From Catenulispora yoronensis (GTDB taxonomy: Bacteria > Actinomycetota > Actinomycetes > Streptomycetales > Catenulisporaceae): a stretch of DNA of 64,000 nt. Below the pieces are notes generated by a model. That model was given only the letters and a program-made list of their open reading frames with translations. It was not told the origin of the DNA and ran no database searches. The stretch covers positions 1 through 64,000 of the forward strand of contig NZ_BAAAQN010000050.1 in NCBI RefSeq assembly GCF_039531695.1. The letters are read 5' to 3'. Made by a program: the position numbers and the translations under genes. Shown in pieces: positions 49,214 through 57,610 of this stretch (its first letter is position 1; each line of letters opens with the position of its first letter).

Positions 49214-51517
49214 ATGCCAAATGTGACGGAATGGATCGAGGTCCGTGGAGCCCGAGAACACAACCTGCAAGCCGTCGACGCGGCCGTCCCCAAACGCCTC
49301 CTGACCGCCGTCACCGGCGTGTCCGGCTCCGGCAAGTCCTCCCTCGTCTTCGACACCATCGCGGTGGAGGCCCGCCGCCAGCTCAACGAGACCCTGCCCG
49401 CCTTCGTCCGCGGCTTCCTGCCCGCGCTGTCCCGCCCCGCCGTGGACGCCGTCGACCACCTGCCCGCCGTCATCACCGTCGACCAACGACGGCTGCGCGG
49501 CGGCGCGCGCAGCACCGTGGGCACCATCACCGACATCGCACCCCTGCTGCGGCTGCTGTTCAGCCGCGCCGGGGAGCCGTCCGTCCCCAACCCCGACGCG
49601 TTCTCCTTCAACATGCCGGCCGGAATGTGCCCCGCGTGCTCCGGGCTTGGCGAGACCACCGTCGTCGACCTGGACACGTTCCTGGACCGCTCGCGCTCCC
49701 TCAACGGCGGCGCGCTGCGCAGCGAGGTCTTCGCCGTCGGCAGCCGGAACTGGCAGATCCTCGTCAACTCCGGACGCTTCGACCCCGAGCGCCCGGTCGC
49801 CGCCTACACCGACACCGAACTCCACGACCTGCTCCACGCCGACGACGGCATGGTCGCGATGGAGTTCCAGGGCCAGGCCTACAACGCCTCCTTCGAAGGC
49901 GCCGTCACCAAATTCCGGCGCCTCTACCTCGATCAGGATCCTGAGACCCGCAGCACGCGGACCCGCAAACTCGTCGACGCCCACACCACCACCGCGCCGT
50001 GCCCGGACTGCGAAGGCACCCGCCTGTCGCCGCTCGCGCTGTCCAGCCGGGTCGCCGGACACACCATCGCCGACCTGTCGGCGCTCGCCGCCACCGAACT
50101 GGTGACGGCCCTGGACCGGTTCACCGACCCGGCGGTCGCGCCGCTGATGACCGCCCTGCGCGGCCGGCTGGGCGACCTGGTCGACATCGGGCTGGGCTAC
50201 CTGAGCCTGGACCGCCGGACCGCGAGCCTGTCCGGCGGCGAGGCGCAGCGGGTGAAGCTGGTCCGGCAGCTGGCCTCCAGTCTCAATGATCTGCTTTACG
50301 TGTTCGACGAGCCGAGCATCGGCATGCACCCGCGCGACGTCTCGCGGATGACCGACCTGCTGCGCGCCTTGCGGGACAAGGGGAACAGCGTGCTGGTCGT
50401 CGAACACGACCGGGACATCATCATCGCCGCCGACCACGTCATCGACCTCGGACCGGGCGCCGGCGCGGCGGGCGGCCTGATCGGGTACGTCGGCGACGTC
50501 GCGGGCCTGCGCGCCTCCGACACCCTCACCGGCCGCTTCCTCGACGCCCCGGTGCGCCTGAAGCCGGACGCCCAGGTCCGCCGGCCGGCCGGGAAACTGC
50601 GGGTCGCCGAGGCCCGGGCCCACAACCTCGCCGGCTTCGACGTCGACTTCCCGACCGGCGTGCTCACCGTGCTGACCGGCGTCGCGGGATCCGGCAAATC
50701 GTCGCTGGCACAGGTATTGCGCAGACAGCACCCTGATGTGGTCGCCGTCGACCAGTCCGCCCCCGGGGCCAACCGCCGCTCCACGGTCGCCACCTACACC
50801 AACGCGCTGGACCCGATCCGCAAGGCCTTCGCCAAGGCCAACGGCGTCGCCGCGGCGCTGTTCAGCGCCAACTCCGCCGGCGCCTGCCCGGAGTGCGCCG
50901 GACTCGGCGTGATCGAGCAGGACCTGGCCTACCTGGACACCGTGACCATGACCTGCCCGGCCTGCCACGGCCGCCGCTTCACCGACGAGGTGCTGAGCTA
51001 CACGCTGACCGGCCCCGGCCGGCGCGCGCTGTCCATCGGCGACGTCCTGGAGACGACCGTCGCCGAGGCGGCGGAGTTCTTCACCACCGACCGGCGCCTG
51101 GCCGGAATCCTCAGCGCACTGGCCACAGTCGGGCTGGACTACCTGCGCCTCGGCCAACCGCTGACAACGCTGTCCGGCGGCGAGAGCCAACGGCTGAAAC
51201 TGGCCGGCCACCTGTCCGAGCCCGGCGGCGTCTACGTACTCGACGAACCGACGACCGGCCTGCACATGAGCGACGTGCACCGCCTGCTCGGGGCCCTGGA
51301 CCGACTGATCGACGGCCACGGCGCCACGGTGATCGTGATCGAGCACAACCTGGACCTGGTCGCCCACGCCGACTGGATCGTCGACCTGGGACCGGAAGCG
51401 GGCCTCGGCGGTGGCCGACTGGTCTACGAGGGAACGCCCGCCGGACTGCTCGCGACTCAGGGTTCGCATACCGCAGAGTTCTTGCGGCGCGCGGTCGAAG
51501 GCGAGCTGATCTCGTGA
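49214..51517 (+). CDS. UvrA paralogue of the drug-resistance (DrrC-like) class
   Basis: The 767-residue protein has two ABC ATPase modules: Walker A 'GVSGSGKSSLVFD' near 33 and 'GVAGSGKSSLAQV' near 493; signatures 'SLSGGEAQRVKLVRQL' near 340 and 'TLSGGESQRLKLAGHL' near 655; and Walker B/'VFDEPSIGMHPRD' and 'VLDEPTTGLHMSD'. Zinc-finger Cys pairs are present ('CPACSGLGE', 'CPDCEGTR', 'CPECAGLG', 'CPACHGRR'). At 767 residues it lacks the UvrB-binding region of the usual 940-residue UvrA. Such short paralogues occur in daunorubicin (DrrC) and thiocoraline resistance and may remove drugs from DNA. Confidence 0.9.
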   Translation: MPNVTEWIEVRGAREHNLQAVDAAVPKRLLTAVTGVSGSGKSSLVFDTIAVEARRQLNETLPAFVRGFLPALSRPAVDAVDHLPAVITVDQRRLRGGARSTVGTITDIAPLLRLLFSRAGEPSVPNPDAFSFNMPAGMCPACSGLGETTVVDLDTFLDRSRSLNGGALRSEVFAVGSRNWQILVNSGRFDPERPVAAYTDTELHDLLHADDGMVAMEFQGQAYNASFEGAVTKFRRLYLDQDPETRSTRTRKLVDAHTTTAPCPDCEGTRLSPLALSSRVAGHTIADLSALAATELVTALDRFTDPAVAPLMTALRGRLGDLVDIGLGYLSLDRRTASLSGGEAQRVKLVRQLASSLNDLLYVFDEPSIGMHPRDVSRMTDLLRALRDKGNSVLVVEHDRDIIIAADHVIDLGPGAGAAGGLIGYVGDVAGLRASDTLTGRFLDAPVRLKPDAQVRRPAGKLRVAEARAHNLAGFDVDFPTGVLTVLTGVAGSGKSSLAQVLRRQHPDVVAVDQSAPGANRRSTVATYTNALDPIRKAFAKANGVAAALFSANSAGACPECAGLGVIEQDLAYLDTVTMTCPACHGRRFTDEVLSYTLTGPGRRALSIGDVLETTVAEAAEFFTTDRRLAGILSALATVGLDYLRLGQPLTTLSGGESQRLKLAGHLSEPGGVYVLDEPTTGLHMSDVHRLLGALDRLIDGHGATVIVIEHNLDLVAHADWIVDLGPEAGLGGGRLVYEGTPAGLLATQGSHTAEFLRRAVEGELIS

Positions 51518-51906
51518 ATCCTGAATTCCTCAAGACCGTCGCGGAGTCGGCGGGCCGGGTTGCCGAGGCTTTCCAGGCGTTGCCGTTCCGCGCGGATCGT
51601 CCCTACGATCCGCGTCCGGTCGCGGCGACGGCCGCCGCTGAGCTGCGAGTCCTCCGAACGGCGGTCTCCGCGCTGGGCGGGCCGCTGGTTCTGGATGTTC
51701 CCACTCGGCAGGCCAAGACCGAGCCGCTCGGCGTCGATGTGGCCGGGCTCATGAGCTTCTTGCAGCTGGTCGAGGCGTTGTACCACGGGCTGGAGGTGAT
51801 CCCGCCGGTGATGACCGTCGCGACCGGTCGGAACCTGTCAGCCACCCAGGTCATCGCCCGGCGTGTCCGGGACCGGGCGCGCAAGCAGGTGGCGGCCGGA
51901 TCATAG
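51514..51906 (+). CDS. Hypothetical protein coupled to the UvrA-like gene
   Basis: Not recognised. The 130-residue product begins MNPEFLKTVAESAGRVAEAF (GTG start) and is mostly helical, with 'VLDVPTRQAKTEPLGVDVAGLMSFLQLVEALYHGLEV' and a basic C-terminus 'IARRVRDRARKQVAAGS'. GTG 51514 overlaps the UvrA-like stop (GTGA), indicating translational coupling. A DNA-associated accessory role for the UvrA paralogue is possible but unproven. It ends 46 bases before the bL37 gene. Confidence 0.6.
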   Translation: MNPEFLKTVAESAGRVAEAFQALPFRADRPYDPRPVAATAAAELRVLRTAVSALGGPLVLDVPTRQAKTEPLGVDVAGLMSFLQLVEALYHGLEVIPPVMTVATGRNLSATQVIARRVRDRARKQVAAGS

Positions 51907-51952
51907 ACTTGCCCGAAGCCCGGGATCTCCGGGCGGATTAAGGAGGACAGAC

Positions 51953-52027
51953 ATGGCGAAGCGCGGCAACAAGAAGCGGGCCCGTCGTAAGAAGAAGGCC
52001 AACCACGGCAAGCGCCCCAACTCCTGA
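51953..52027 (+). CDS. Large-subunit ribosomal protein bL37 (24 residues)
   Basis: This very small gene encodes MAKRGNKKRARRKKKANHGK then RPNS. The sequence is close to the 24-residue bL37 found in actinobacterial ribosomes (Mycobacterium: MAKRGRKKRD... with ANHGKRPN end), which binds in the large subunit. A strong AAGGAGG lies 6-12 bases upstream. It is too short for ordinary ORF calls. The hairpin at 52042-52091 follows closely. Confidence 0.9.
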   Translation: MAKRGNKKRARRKKKANHGKRPNS

Positions 52028-52041
52028 GCGGAGTGACGCGT

Positions 52042-52091
52042 AGGCCCCGCGCCCTTGGCTGACTCACCGGTCGGCTTCGGGCGCGGGGCCT
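52042..52091 (+). terminator. 13-base stem hairpin after bL37
   Basis: AGGCCCCGCGCCC (52042-52054) pairs perfectly with GGGCGCGGGGCCT (52079-52091), loop 24 bases, followed by TGTCGT. It begins 14 bases after the bL37 stop and is a good terminator candidate. Confidence 0.75.
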
Positions 52092-52116
52092 TGTCGTGGG
52101 CGGGTCGGGCGGCCTG

Positions 52117-52160
52117 GATGATTGATTCCTGGGGGTGGCGCCCCCCAGGAATCAATCATC
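52117..52160. terminator. Second hairpin, 19-base perfect stem, reaching the lipoprotein stop
   Basis: GATGATTGATTCCTGGGGG (52117-52135) pairs exactly with CCCCCAGGAATCAATCATC (52142-52160), loop TGGCGC. Unlike most terminators here it has an AT-rich outer stem. It sits between convergent bL37 and the lipoprotein and touches the lipoprotein stop codon at 52160-52162. Confidence 0.75.
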
Positions 52161-52813
52161 TAGACCTTCACCTGCTTCGCCAGCGCGTCGGTCAGCGCGC
52201 GCAGCGGCTCGCCGACGAGCGGACCGTGGTCGGCATTGGTGTCGACCGCCTCGGACGTCACCTCCACCAGCGCGTCGCCGCCGGAGGCGTCGAGCTTGGC
52301 GACCGCGACCAGGCCGCCGCCGGGCGAGGTCAGGGCGTGTCCGGCGGTGAACTTCTGCGTGATGTACGTCTCCAGGTCGGATCGGGAGATCTGCCCGTCG
52401 TGCTGCAACAGCGGTGCCATCAGAGAGATCGCGGTGCCGGTGTGCACGCCCGCGACCGCCGCGGTGAGGTATCCGCCGGTGGAGAGGGTGTAGTGGCAGG
52501 TGAGGATGCTGGCGCCACGTTGTTTGAGCGGTGAGTCGGCCTGGGCGTTCGTGGTGCTGTCGGCGTCCACGGCGGCGGTGTCGGACCTGCCTTCCTCCCC
52601 GGGCTTCGCGGTGGCGGCGATTCCGGCCTTCTTCAACGCGGCGTTGACGTCGAAGCCCAAAGGGCACGGGTCCGCCGGTGCCGCGATCACCTTGTCGGCG
52701 GCTTTCTGCAGCTTGTCGACGGAGATCTTCGAGTCCGAACTCCCGCAGGCCGCCAGAGCGGTGCTCGCAACGGTCAAGGTCACTATTCCGGTTATGCCCC
52801 CTGGGATCTTCAC
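52160..52813 (-). CDS. Putative lipoprotein, unknown function
   Basis: From GTG 52813 the signal sequence 'KIPGGITGIVTLTVASTALAAC' ends in a lipobox with Cys23. The mature domain (about 195 residues) has two Cys ('DPCPLGFDV' and 'SILTCHYTL') and an alpha/beta pattern without recognisable family. The frame continues to ATG 52879, adding an Arg-rich stretch; either start is possible, but 52813 gives the standard signal length. The gene ends on the hairpin at 52117-52160 and is divergent from the hemerythrin gene. Confidence 0.65.
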   Translation of the reverse strand: MKIPGGITGIVTLTVASTALAACGSSDSKISVDKLQKAADKVIAAPADPCPLGFDVNAALKKAGIAATAKPGEEGRSDTAAVDADSTTNAQADSPLKQRGASILTCHYTLSTGGYLTAAVAGVHTGTAISLMAPLLQHDGQISRSDLETYITQKFTAGHALTSPGGGLVAVAKLDASGGDALVEVTSEAVDTNADHGPLVGEPLRALTDALAKQVKV

Positions 52814-52872
52814 ACCGGCACCGTAGCGTGTCCGCCCCGGGCGGGCTCCCCTCCGCCTATTGCTACGACTCT

Positions 52873-52901
52873 CTGACAATCAGAACTTCATGTAGTATGA
52901 G
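52873..52901 (+). promoter_or_regulatory. Sigma70-type promoter for the hemerythrin gene
   Basis: CTGACA (52873-52878) and TATGAG (52896-52901) are separated by 17 bases, matching five of six and four of six consensus positions. The predicted start near 52908 leaves only about six bases before ATG 52914 but about 50 before ATG 52959. This is one of few AT-rich promoter-like stretches in the window. Confidence 0.45.
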
Positions 52902-52958
52902 TCTCGTAGTAAAATGGAGGTCCGCACCCAGGGCCACACCCACTCGGGGAGTCCAGCC

Positions 52959-53597
52959 ATGACCACGACCGAGCCCGCGACCGGGCGCATCGACTTCACC
53001 ATGATGTACCTGACCCACGACGCGTTCCGTCGCGACCTGGACCGGCTCCGCCAGGCGGCCCAGGCCGACCGCGCGGACAGCATCGGCGTCCAGGCCGGAT
53101 GGGCCAACTTCAAGCGCCAGCTGCACGTCCACCACTCCGTCGAGGACGAGACGCTGTGGCCGCGCGTCACCGCCGCCTCGGCCGGCCGCGCCGACGCGGC
53201 CGACGCCGCGGAGATCCTGGCCGCGATGGCCGCCGAGCACGGCCGGCTGGACGGGCTGCTGGAAGCGGTCGACGTCGCGATGGCGCAGCGGTCCGTCGCG
53301 CTGCCGGAGATCGTCGCCGGCCTGGACGTCGGGCTCCGCGGCCACATGCGCCACGAGGAGGAGGCGGCGCTCCCGCTGATCCAGCGGGTGCTGGAGCCCA
53401 AGGACTGGGCCGACTTCAGCAAGGCCATGGCCCGCAAGCAGAAGCTGTCCGGCGCCGCCGCCTACGTGCCGTGGATGCTCGACGGTGCGCGTCCGGACCA
53501 GCGCACCGCCCTCTTCAACGCGCTGCCGGCCCCGGTGAAGGTGCTCAACCGGCTGCTGTGGGAGGGGCGGTACCAGGCCCGGCACCCCTGGGCCTGA
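52959..53597 (+). CDS. Hemerythrin HHE domain protein
   Basis: The 212-residue protein has the His/Glu pattern of hemerythrin HHE domains: His in 'YLTHDAFRRDL', 'LHVHHSVEDETLWPRV', 'AAEHGRLDGLL' and 'GHMRHEEEAALPLI'. These bind a di-iron or related centre, for oxygen or nitric-oxide sensing or iron storage. A C-terminal segment of about 70 residues without HHE motifs follows. ATG 52959 has GGGGAG eight bases upstream; ATG 52914 would add 15 residues. It converges with the sigma-factor gene. Confidence 0.87.
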   Translation: MTTTEPATGRIDFTMMYLTHDAFRRDLDRLRQAAQADRADSIGVQAGWANFKRQLHVHHSVEDETLWPRVTAASAGRADAADAAEILAAMAAEHGRLDGLLEAVDVAMAQRSVALPEIVAGLDVGLRGHMRHEEEAALPLIQRVLEPKDWADFSKAMARKQKLSGAAAYVPWMLDGARPDQRTALFNALPAPVKVLNRLLWEGRYQARHPWA

Positions 53598-54614
53598 TCA
53601 GATCCGCTCCGGCAGCCGGAACACCGCGAAAACTTCCGCGTCGCGGAACGCTGTGTTCCGGCTGATCCGGCCGTCGCTGATCTCGAAGACCTGCACCGTG
53701 TTCAGCACGAAGCCGTCCCCGTCGGGCGCGCGGACGTACGCGGCCACCGCCGGATGGCCGTTCGCGGCCACCGGAACCATCCGCCACACCGCCCCCCGGA
53801 GCGTGAAGAGGCGGGCGATGAAGCGCACGTAGTGCTCGCGGCCGACGTACCAGCCGAGCATCGGCGGCATCTCCAGCAGCACGTCGTCGGTCAGCAGCTT
53901 CTCCAACGCCACCAGGTCCGCGCTCTCGAACGCCGCGACGTACCGCTCGACCAGCGCGCGCTCGTCGGGACTGTGCGGTTCGCCGACCTGGTCCTCGCCG
54001 AGCCCGGCCGTCGCGAGGCGGGCCCGCGCGCGTCGCAGGGCACTGTGGACGGCGGTGGTGGTCATCTCCAGCGCCTTGCCGACTTCGGCGGCGGGCCAGT
54101 CCAGCACGTCGCGCAGGATCAGCACCGCCCGCTGCCGCGCCGGCAGGAGCTGCAACGCGGCCAGGAACGCCAGCCGGAGCGTGTGCCGCGACGACGCCAC
54201 CCCGGCCGGATCGCCCAGCAGAGCGTCCGGGATCGGCTGGAGCCAGGGCACTTCCTCGCCGCGAACCATCGGGGCGTCGGGGTCGTCGCCGGGCGCGCCG
54301 AGACCGGAGGGCAGCGGACGGCGGCTGCGCTGCTCCAGCGCCGTCAGGCAGGTGTTGGTGGCGATGCGGTAGAGCCAGGTCCGCAGGGCCGCGCGCCGCG
54401 GGTCGTACTGGTCGTAGGCGCGCCAGGCCCGCAGCAGCGTCTCCTGCAACTGGTCCTCGGCGTCGTGGACCGAGCCGAGCATCCGGTAGCAGTGCGCCAG
54501 GAGCTCGCCGCGCAGCGGGTCGGTCCGGACCGCGAACTCCTCGCTCGTCGCCACTGTGTTTGCCGCCATCGTGCTCATCACCACCGCGCTCGCCGCGTTG
54601 CCCGTGCTGGTCAT
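53598..54614 (-). CDS. ECF sigma factor with C-terminal SnoaL-like domain
   Basis: Sigma region 2 is 'ELLAHCYRMLGSVHDAEDQLQETLLRAWRAYDQYD' (residues about 38-75, shortened LLAHCYRMLGSVHDAEDQLQ) and region 4 is 'LQLLPARQRAVLILRDVLDWPAAEVGKALEMTTTAVHSALRRAR' (about 165-210). The final 110 residues form a SnoaL/NTF2-like domain ('LVERYVAAFESADLVALEKLLTDDV'). This is the architecture of the SigG/SigX5-like extracytoplasmic sigma factors, whose activity may be controlled by the fused domain rather than by an anti-sigma factor. It is coupled (ATGA) to the upstream MFS exporter. Confidence 0.9.
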   Translation of the reverse strand: MTSTGNAASAVVMSTMAANTVATSEEFAVRTDPLRGELLAHCYRMLGSVHDAEDQLQETLLRAWRAYDQYDPRRAALRTWLYRIATNTCLTALEQRSRRPLPSGLGAPGDDPDAPMVRGEEVPWLQPIPDALLGDPAGVASSRHTLRLAFLAALQLLPARQRAVLILRDVLDWPAAEVGKALEMTTTAVHSALRRARARLATAGLGEDQVGEPHSPDERALVERYVAAFESADLVALEKLLTDDVLLEMPPMLGWYVGREHYVRFIARLFTLRGAVWRMVPVAANGHPAVAAYVRAPDGDGFVLNTVQVFEISDGRISRNTAFRDAEVFAVFRLPERI

Positions 54615-56149
54615 CGTGATCCCACCGGGGTCTCCGATCGGGGCGGGGCCGTGGCGGCGGCCGGGTTGTCAGAGGCCGGGTTGTCAGAGGCCGGATTGTC
54701 AGAGCCCGAAGTCGCCGCCGCCGCCCGTGAACGCCGGCTCGGCGTCCACCATCCCGCGACCGCCGCCCCCAACGCCAGCGCCGCCGCGACCTTCATCGCC
54801 GCGTCGAAGCCGTCGCCGAACGCCTTCGCCGAGCCGTAGCCGCCGTTCGCCGCGAAGACCGCCGCCAGGATCGCGACGCCGAACGTGCTCCCCAGCTGGC
54901 GCAAGGTGTTGAACACGCCGCTCGCCGCCCCGACCGCCGCCGGCGGCACCGCGCCGAGCACCGCGTTCTGCGCGGCGGGCATTGCGAACGACAAGCCGCA
55001 GCCGCCGAGCACCAGCGGCGCGACCAGCACCGCGTAGCCCCGGTCCGGGCCGGCGATCAGCGCGATCCAGCCCATCGCGACCGCGAGCAGCGTGAGCCCG
55101 CCGACCAGCAGCGGCCGCTCGCCGACCCGCGGGACCAGGGCGCCGGTGATCGGGGCGATGAGCGTCAGCGTCAGCGTCCACGGGATCAGGCGCAGACCGG
55201 TGGCCAGCGGGTCGTAGCCGAGGCCGACCTGGAGATACTGCGTGAGCAGGAACGTGACGCCGACCGTCGTGGCGTACATCAGGAACCCGGCCGCGTTGCC
55301 GCCGGAGAACGCCGGGACGCGGAAGAACCGCATCGGCAGCATCGGCGCGTCGACCCGCAGCTCCCAGACGACGAAGGCGACCGCCAGGACGCCGCCCGCC
55401 GCCAGCGTGCCGACCGTCTCCGCGCCGGCCCAGCCGACGGCGTTGCCCCGCACCAGGCCCCAGACCAGGCCGAACGCGGCGCCAGTGACGAGGACGAGGC
55501 CTGCGACGTCCAGCCGCCGCGCCGGGCCGGTGCTCTCCGCCGTTTTGGCGCGCGCCAGCGGCATCAGCAGCAGCCCGATCGGCACGTTCACCCAGAAGAT
55601 CCAGTGCCAGTCGAGCCCCTGGGTGATCGCGCCGCCGACCACCGGTCCGCCGACCGTGCCCAGGCCCGTCACGCTGCTGAACGTCCCCAGCGCCTTGGCC
55701 CGCTGGCGGCCCGGGAAGGCCACGCTGAGCAGCACCATCGCGTGCGGCATGATCAGCGCCGAGCCGACGCCCTGGACGGCGCGGGCCCCGATCAGCAGCC
55801 CGGTGTCCGGGGCGAGCGCGCAGGCCGCCGAGGCGACGGTGAAGATCGCGATGCCGGTGAGGAACATCCGGCGGCGGCCCAGGCGGTCGCCGAGGGCGGA
55901 GGCCGGCATCAGCAGCACCGCGAAGCTCAGTGTGAACGCGGTGATCGTCCACTCCAACTCGGCCATCGACGCGCCGAGGTCGAGGCGGATCTTGTTCAGC
56001 GCCGTGGTGACGACCAGCATGTCCAGGACCACCATCAGCGAGGCCACCGAGGCCAGGGCGAGGGTCCAGCGCTGGGGCGCGGTCATGCGCGGGGTGGCGG
56101 TGTCCGCCGAACCCGCGGCCTCCGCCGCACTCGTTTTTTCCCTGCTCAC
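54611..56149 (-). CDS. DHA2-type MFS multidrug exporter
   Basis: The transporter (512 residues from GTG 56149) has fourteen hydrophobic helices and DHA2 motifs: 'LDMLVVTTALNKIRLDLGAS' (helix 1, with Asp), 'ALGDRLGRRRMFLTG' (motif A) and 'GPVVGGAITQGLDWHWIFWVNVPIGL' (motif C region, shortened). It should export a toxic compound in exchange for protons. The C-terminus has three SDNPA repeats. GTG 56149 is preferred for GGAGG upstream; a second start is ATG 56086. It is co-transcribed with the sigma factor and divergent from the cobalamin riboswitch. Confidence 0.9.
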   Translation of the reverse strand: MSREKTSAAEAAGSADTATPRMTAPQRWTLALASVASLMVVLDMLVVTTALNKIRLDLGASMAELEWTITAFTLSFAVLLMPASALGDRLGRRRMFLTGIAIFTVASAACALAPDTGLLIGARAVQGVGSALIMPHAMVLLSVAFPGRQRAKALGTFSSVTGLGTVGGPVVGGAITQGLDWHWIFWVNVPIGLLLMPLARAKTAESTGPARRLDVAGLVLVTGAAFGLVWGLVRGNAVGWAGAETVGTLAAGGVLAVAFVVWELRVDAPMLPMRFFRVPAFSGGNAAGFLMYATTVGVTFLLTQYLQVGLGYDPLATGLRLIPWTLTLTLIAPITGALVPRVGERPLLVGGLTLLAVAMGWIALIAGPDRGYAVLVAPLVLGGCGLSFAMPAAQNAVLGAVPPAAVGAASGVFNTLRQLGSTFGVAILAAVFAANGGYGSAKAFGDGFDAAMKVAAALALGAAVAGWWTPSRRSRAAAATSGSDNPASDNPASDNPAAATAPPRSETPVGSR

Positions 56150-56296
56150 TCCCGGACCTCCGGTCTCCGCTCGGGGCTTCCCGGCGAAGCACCCGCGGAT
56201 ATGTACCGGCGGCGGAGCCGAAAATCGTCGCGCGCGGCCGACCCGGTGATCGACATCTCTTTGACGCGGTGCGTGCGCGGCCCTACGCTGCCCAAG

Positions 56297-56443
56297 CAAG
56301 GTACTGGGACAGGAAGCCGGTGCAATTCCGGCACGGTCGCGCCACTGTGAGCCCCCTGCTTCGTCGGGCAGTCGAAGCGGGCGGGTGAGTCAGACCCTCC
56401 CCGGTCGACCCGCTCCATCGAACAGGGACGCAAGATCCCGAAG
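56297..56443 (+). promoter_or_regulatory. Cobalamin riboswitch
   Basis: The B12 box GCCGGTGCAATTCCGGCACG (from 56316) and GTCGCGCCACTGTGA (to 56350) are typical of the cobalamin riboswitch, and the 3' part contains GAGTCAGACCC near 56387. The leader runs into AAGGAGGG at 56440-56447, the cbtB ribosome binding site, so ligand binding may block translation or transcription when B12 is plentiful. The downstream cobalt-transport genes fit this control. Confidence 0.95.
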
Positions 56444-56454
56444 GAGGGCTCTCT

Positions 56455-56688
56455 ATGAGCACCATGCCTGTTTCCCCTGCCCCGGCCTCCCCGGTCTCGG
56501 TTCCGACGCCGCTGGTGGTCTCCGCGGCCACGGCGCGGCTGTGGATCGGCGGCACGATGCTGTTCGCGCTGCTGGCGTACTACTTCATCGGCGTGGACCA
56601 GGGCGCGTTCTCCGTCTTCGGCGGGGACATGCATCTGCACGAGTTCGTGCACGATGCCCGCCACCTGCTCGGCTTCCCCTGCCACTGA
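56455..56688 (+). CDS. cbtB: Cobalt transporter subunit CbtB
   Basis: The 77-residue protein has one transmembrane helix ('LWIGGTMLFALLAYYFIGVDQG') and a His-rich C-terminus 'DMHLHEFVHDARHLLGFPCH', which should bind cobalt outside the membrane. This is the CbtB pattern; CbtB and CbtA always occur together. It is directly under the cobalamin riboswitch and has a strong AAGGAGGG six bases before ATG 56455. It supplies cobalt for B12 synthesis. Confidence 0.92.
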   Translation: MSTMPVSPAPASPVSVPTPLVVSAATARLWIGGTMLFALLAYYFIGVDQGAFSVFGGDMHLHEFVHDARHLLGFPCH

Positions 56689-56709
56689 GCCGCGAGGGTC
56701 AGTGCTCTG

Positions 56710-57600
56710 ATGGAAAAGCGCATCATCGCGCGCGGCCTGCTGGCCGGCGCGCTCGCCGGTCTGCTCGCGTTCCTGTTCGCGCGGGTGTTCGCCGAGTCGG
56801 TCATCGACAAGGCGATCGCCTACGAGAGCGGCCGGGACGCGGCGCAGGCCGCGCTGAACCAGGCCGCCGGGTTGCCGGCGGACGCTGCCGATCCGGACCT
56901 GTTCAGCCGTACCGTGCAGGCCGATATCGGTATCGGGGTCGGGATGATCGGCTTCGGGGCGGCGATGGGCGGACTGTTCGCGGTCGCCTATCTGCTGTGC
57001 CTGGGCCGGGTCGGCCGGATCCAGCCCAAACCGCTGGCGCTGCTGGTGGCGGGGGCCGGGTTCGCCGGGTTCTACCTCGTGCCGTTCCTGAAGTACCCGG
57101 CCAACCCGCCGGCGATCGGGCATCCGGACACCATCCGCGCCCGGGGGCTGCTCTATTTGGCGATGGTGGCCTGTTCGCTGGCGTTCCTGTTCGCGGCGGT
57201 GTGGGCCGGTCGCCGACTCGCGGCCCGGTTCGGGAACTGGAACGCGACGGTGCTGGCCGCTGTCGGCTTCGCGGCGGCGATCGGCATCGTGATGGCGGTC
57301 CTGCCCTCGCTCGGAGAACTGTCGGCGAACGTCCGCGAGTTCGGGCACCACGCGAGCGAGACGCCGCTGCCGCTGACCGACGGCAAGGGCGCGATCGTCT
57401 ACCCGGGCTTCCCGGCCGACGTGCTGTTCTCGTTCCGGCTCTACTCGATCCTGGCGCAGGCGCTGCTGTGGGGCACCCTCGGCCTGGCCTTCGGGCCGAT
57501 GGCCGAACGGGTGCTCCGCCCGGCGATGCAGCCCGCGACCGGGACGCCGGGCAACGCCGAGGCCGCCGGGAATGCGGGCGCGATGCCCGCGGCGGTGTGA
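56710..57600 (+). CDS. cbtA: Cobalt transporter subunit CbtA
   Basis: The 296-residue protein has about five or six transmembrane helices, including 'GLLAGALAGLLAFLFARVFAE' at the N-terminus, 'GFGAAMGGLFAVAYLLCLG', 'PLALLVAGAGFAGFYLVPFLKYPANPP' (shortened) and 'FSFRLYSILAQALLWGTLGLAFGPM'. The 'FLKYPANPPAIG' segment is a CbtA marker. It forms the membrane channel for cobalt with CbtB, 22 bases upstream, and precedes the iron-sulfur protein gene by 10 bases. All three would be one riboswitch-controlled operon. Confidence 0.92.
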   Translation: MEKRIIARGLLAGALAGLLAFLFARVFAESVIDKAIAYESGRDAAQAALNQAAGLPADAADPDLFSRTVQADIGIGVGMIGFGAAMGGLFAVAYLLCLGRVGRIQPKPLALLVAGAGFAGFYLVPFLKYPANPPAIGHPDTIRARGLLYLAMVACSLAFLFAAVWAGRRLAARFGNWNATVLAAVGFAAAIGIVMAVLPSLGELSANVREFGHHASETPLPLTDGKGAIVYPGFPADVLFSFRLYSILAQALLWGTLGLAFGPMAERVLRPAMQPATGTPGNAEAAGNAGAMPAAV

Positions 57601-57610
57601 GGATTGCCGG

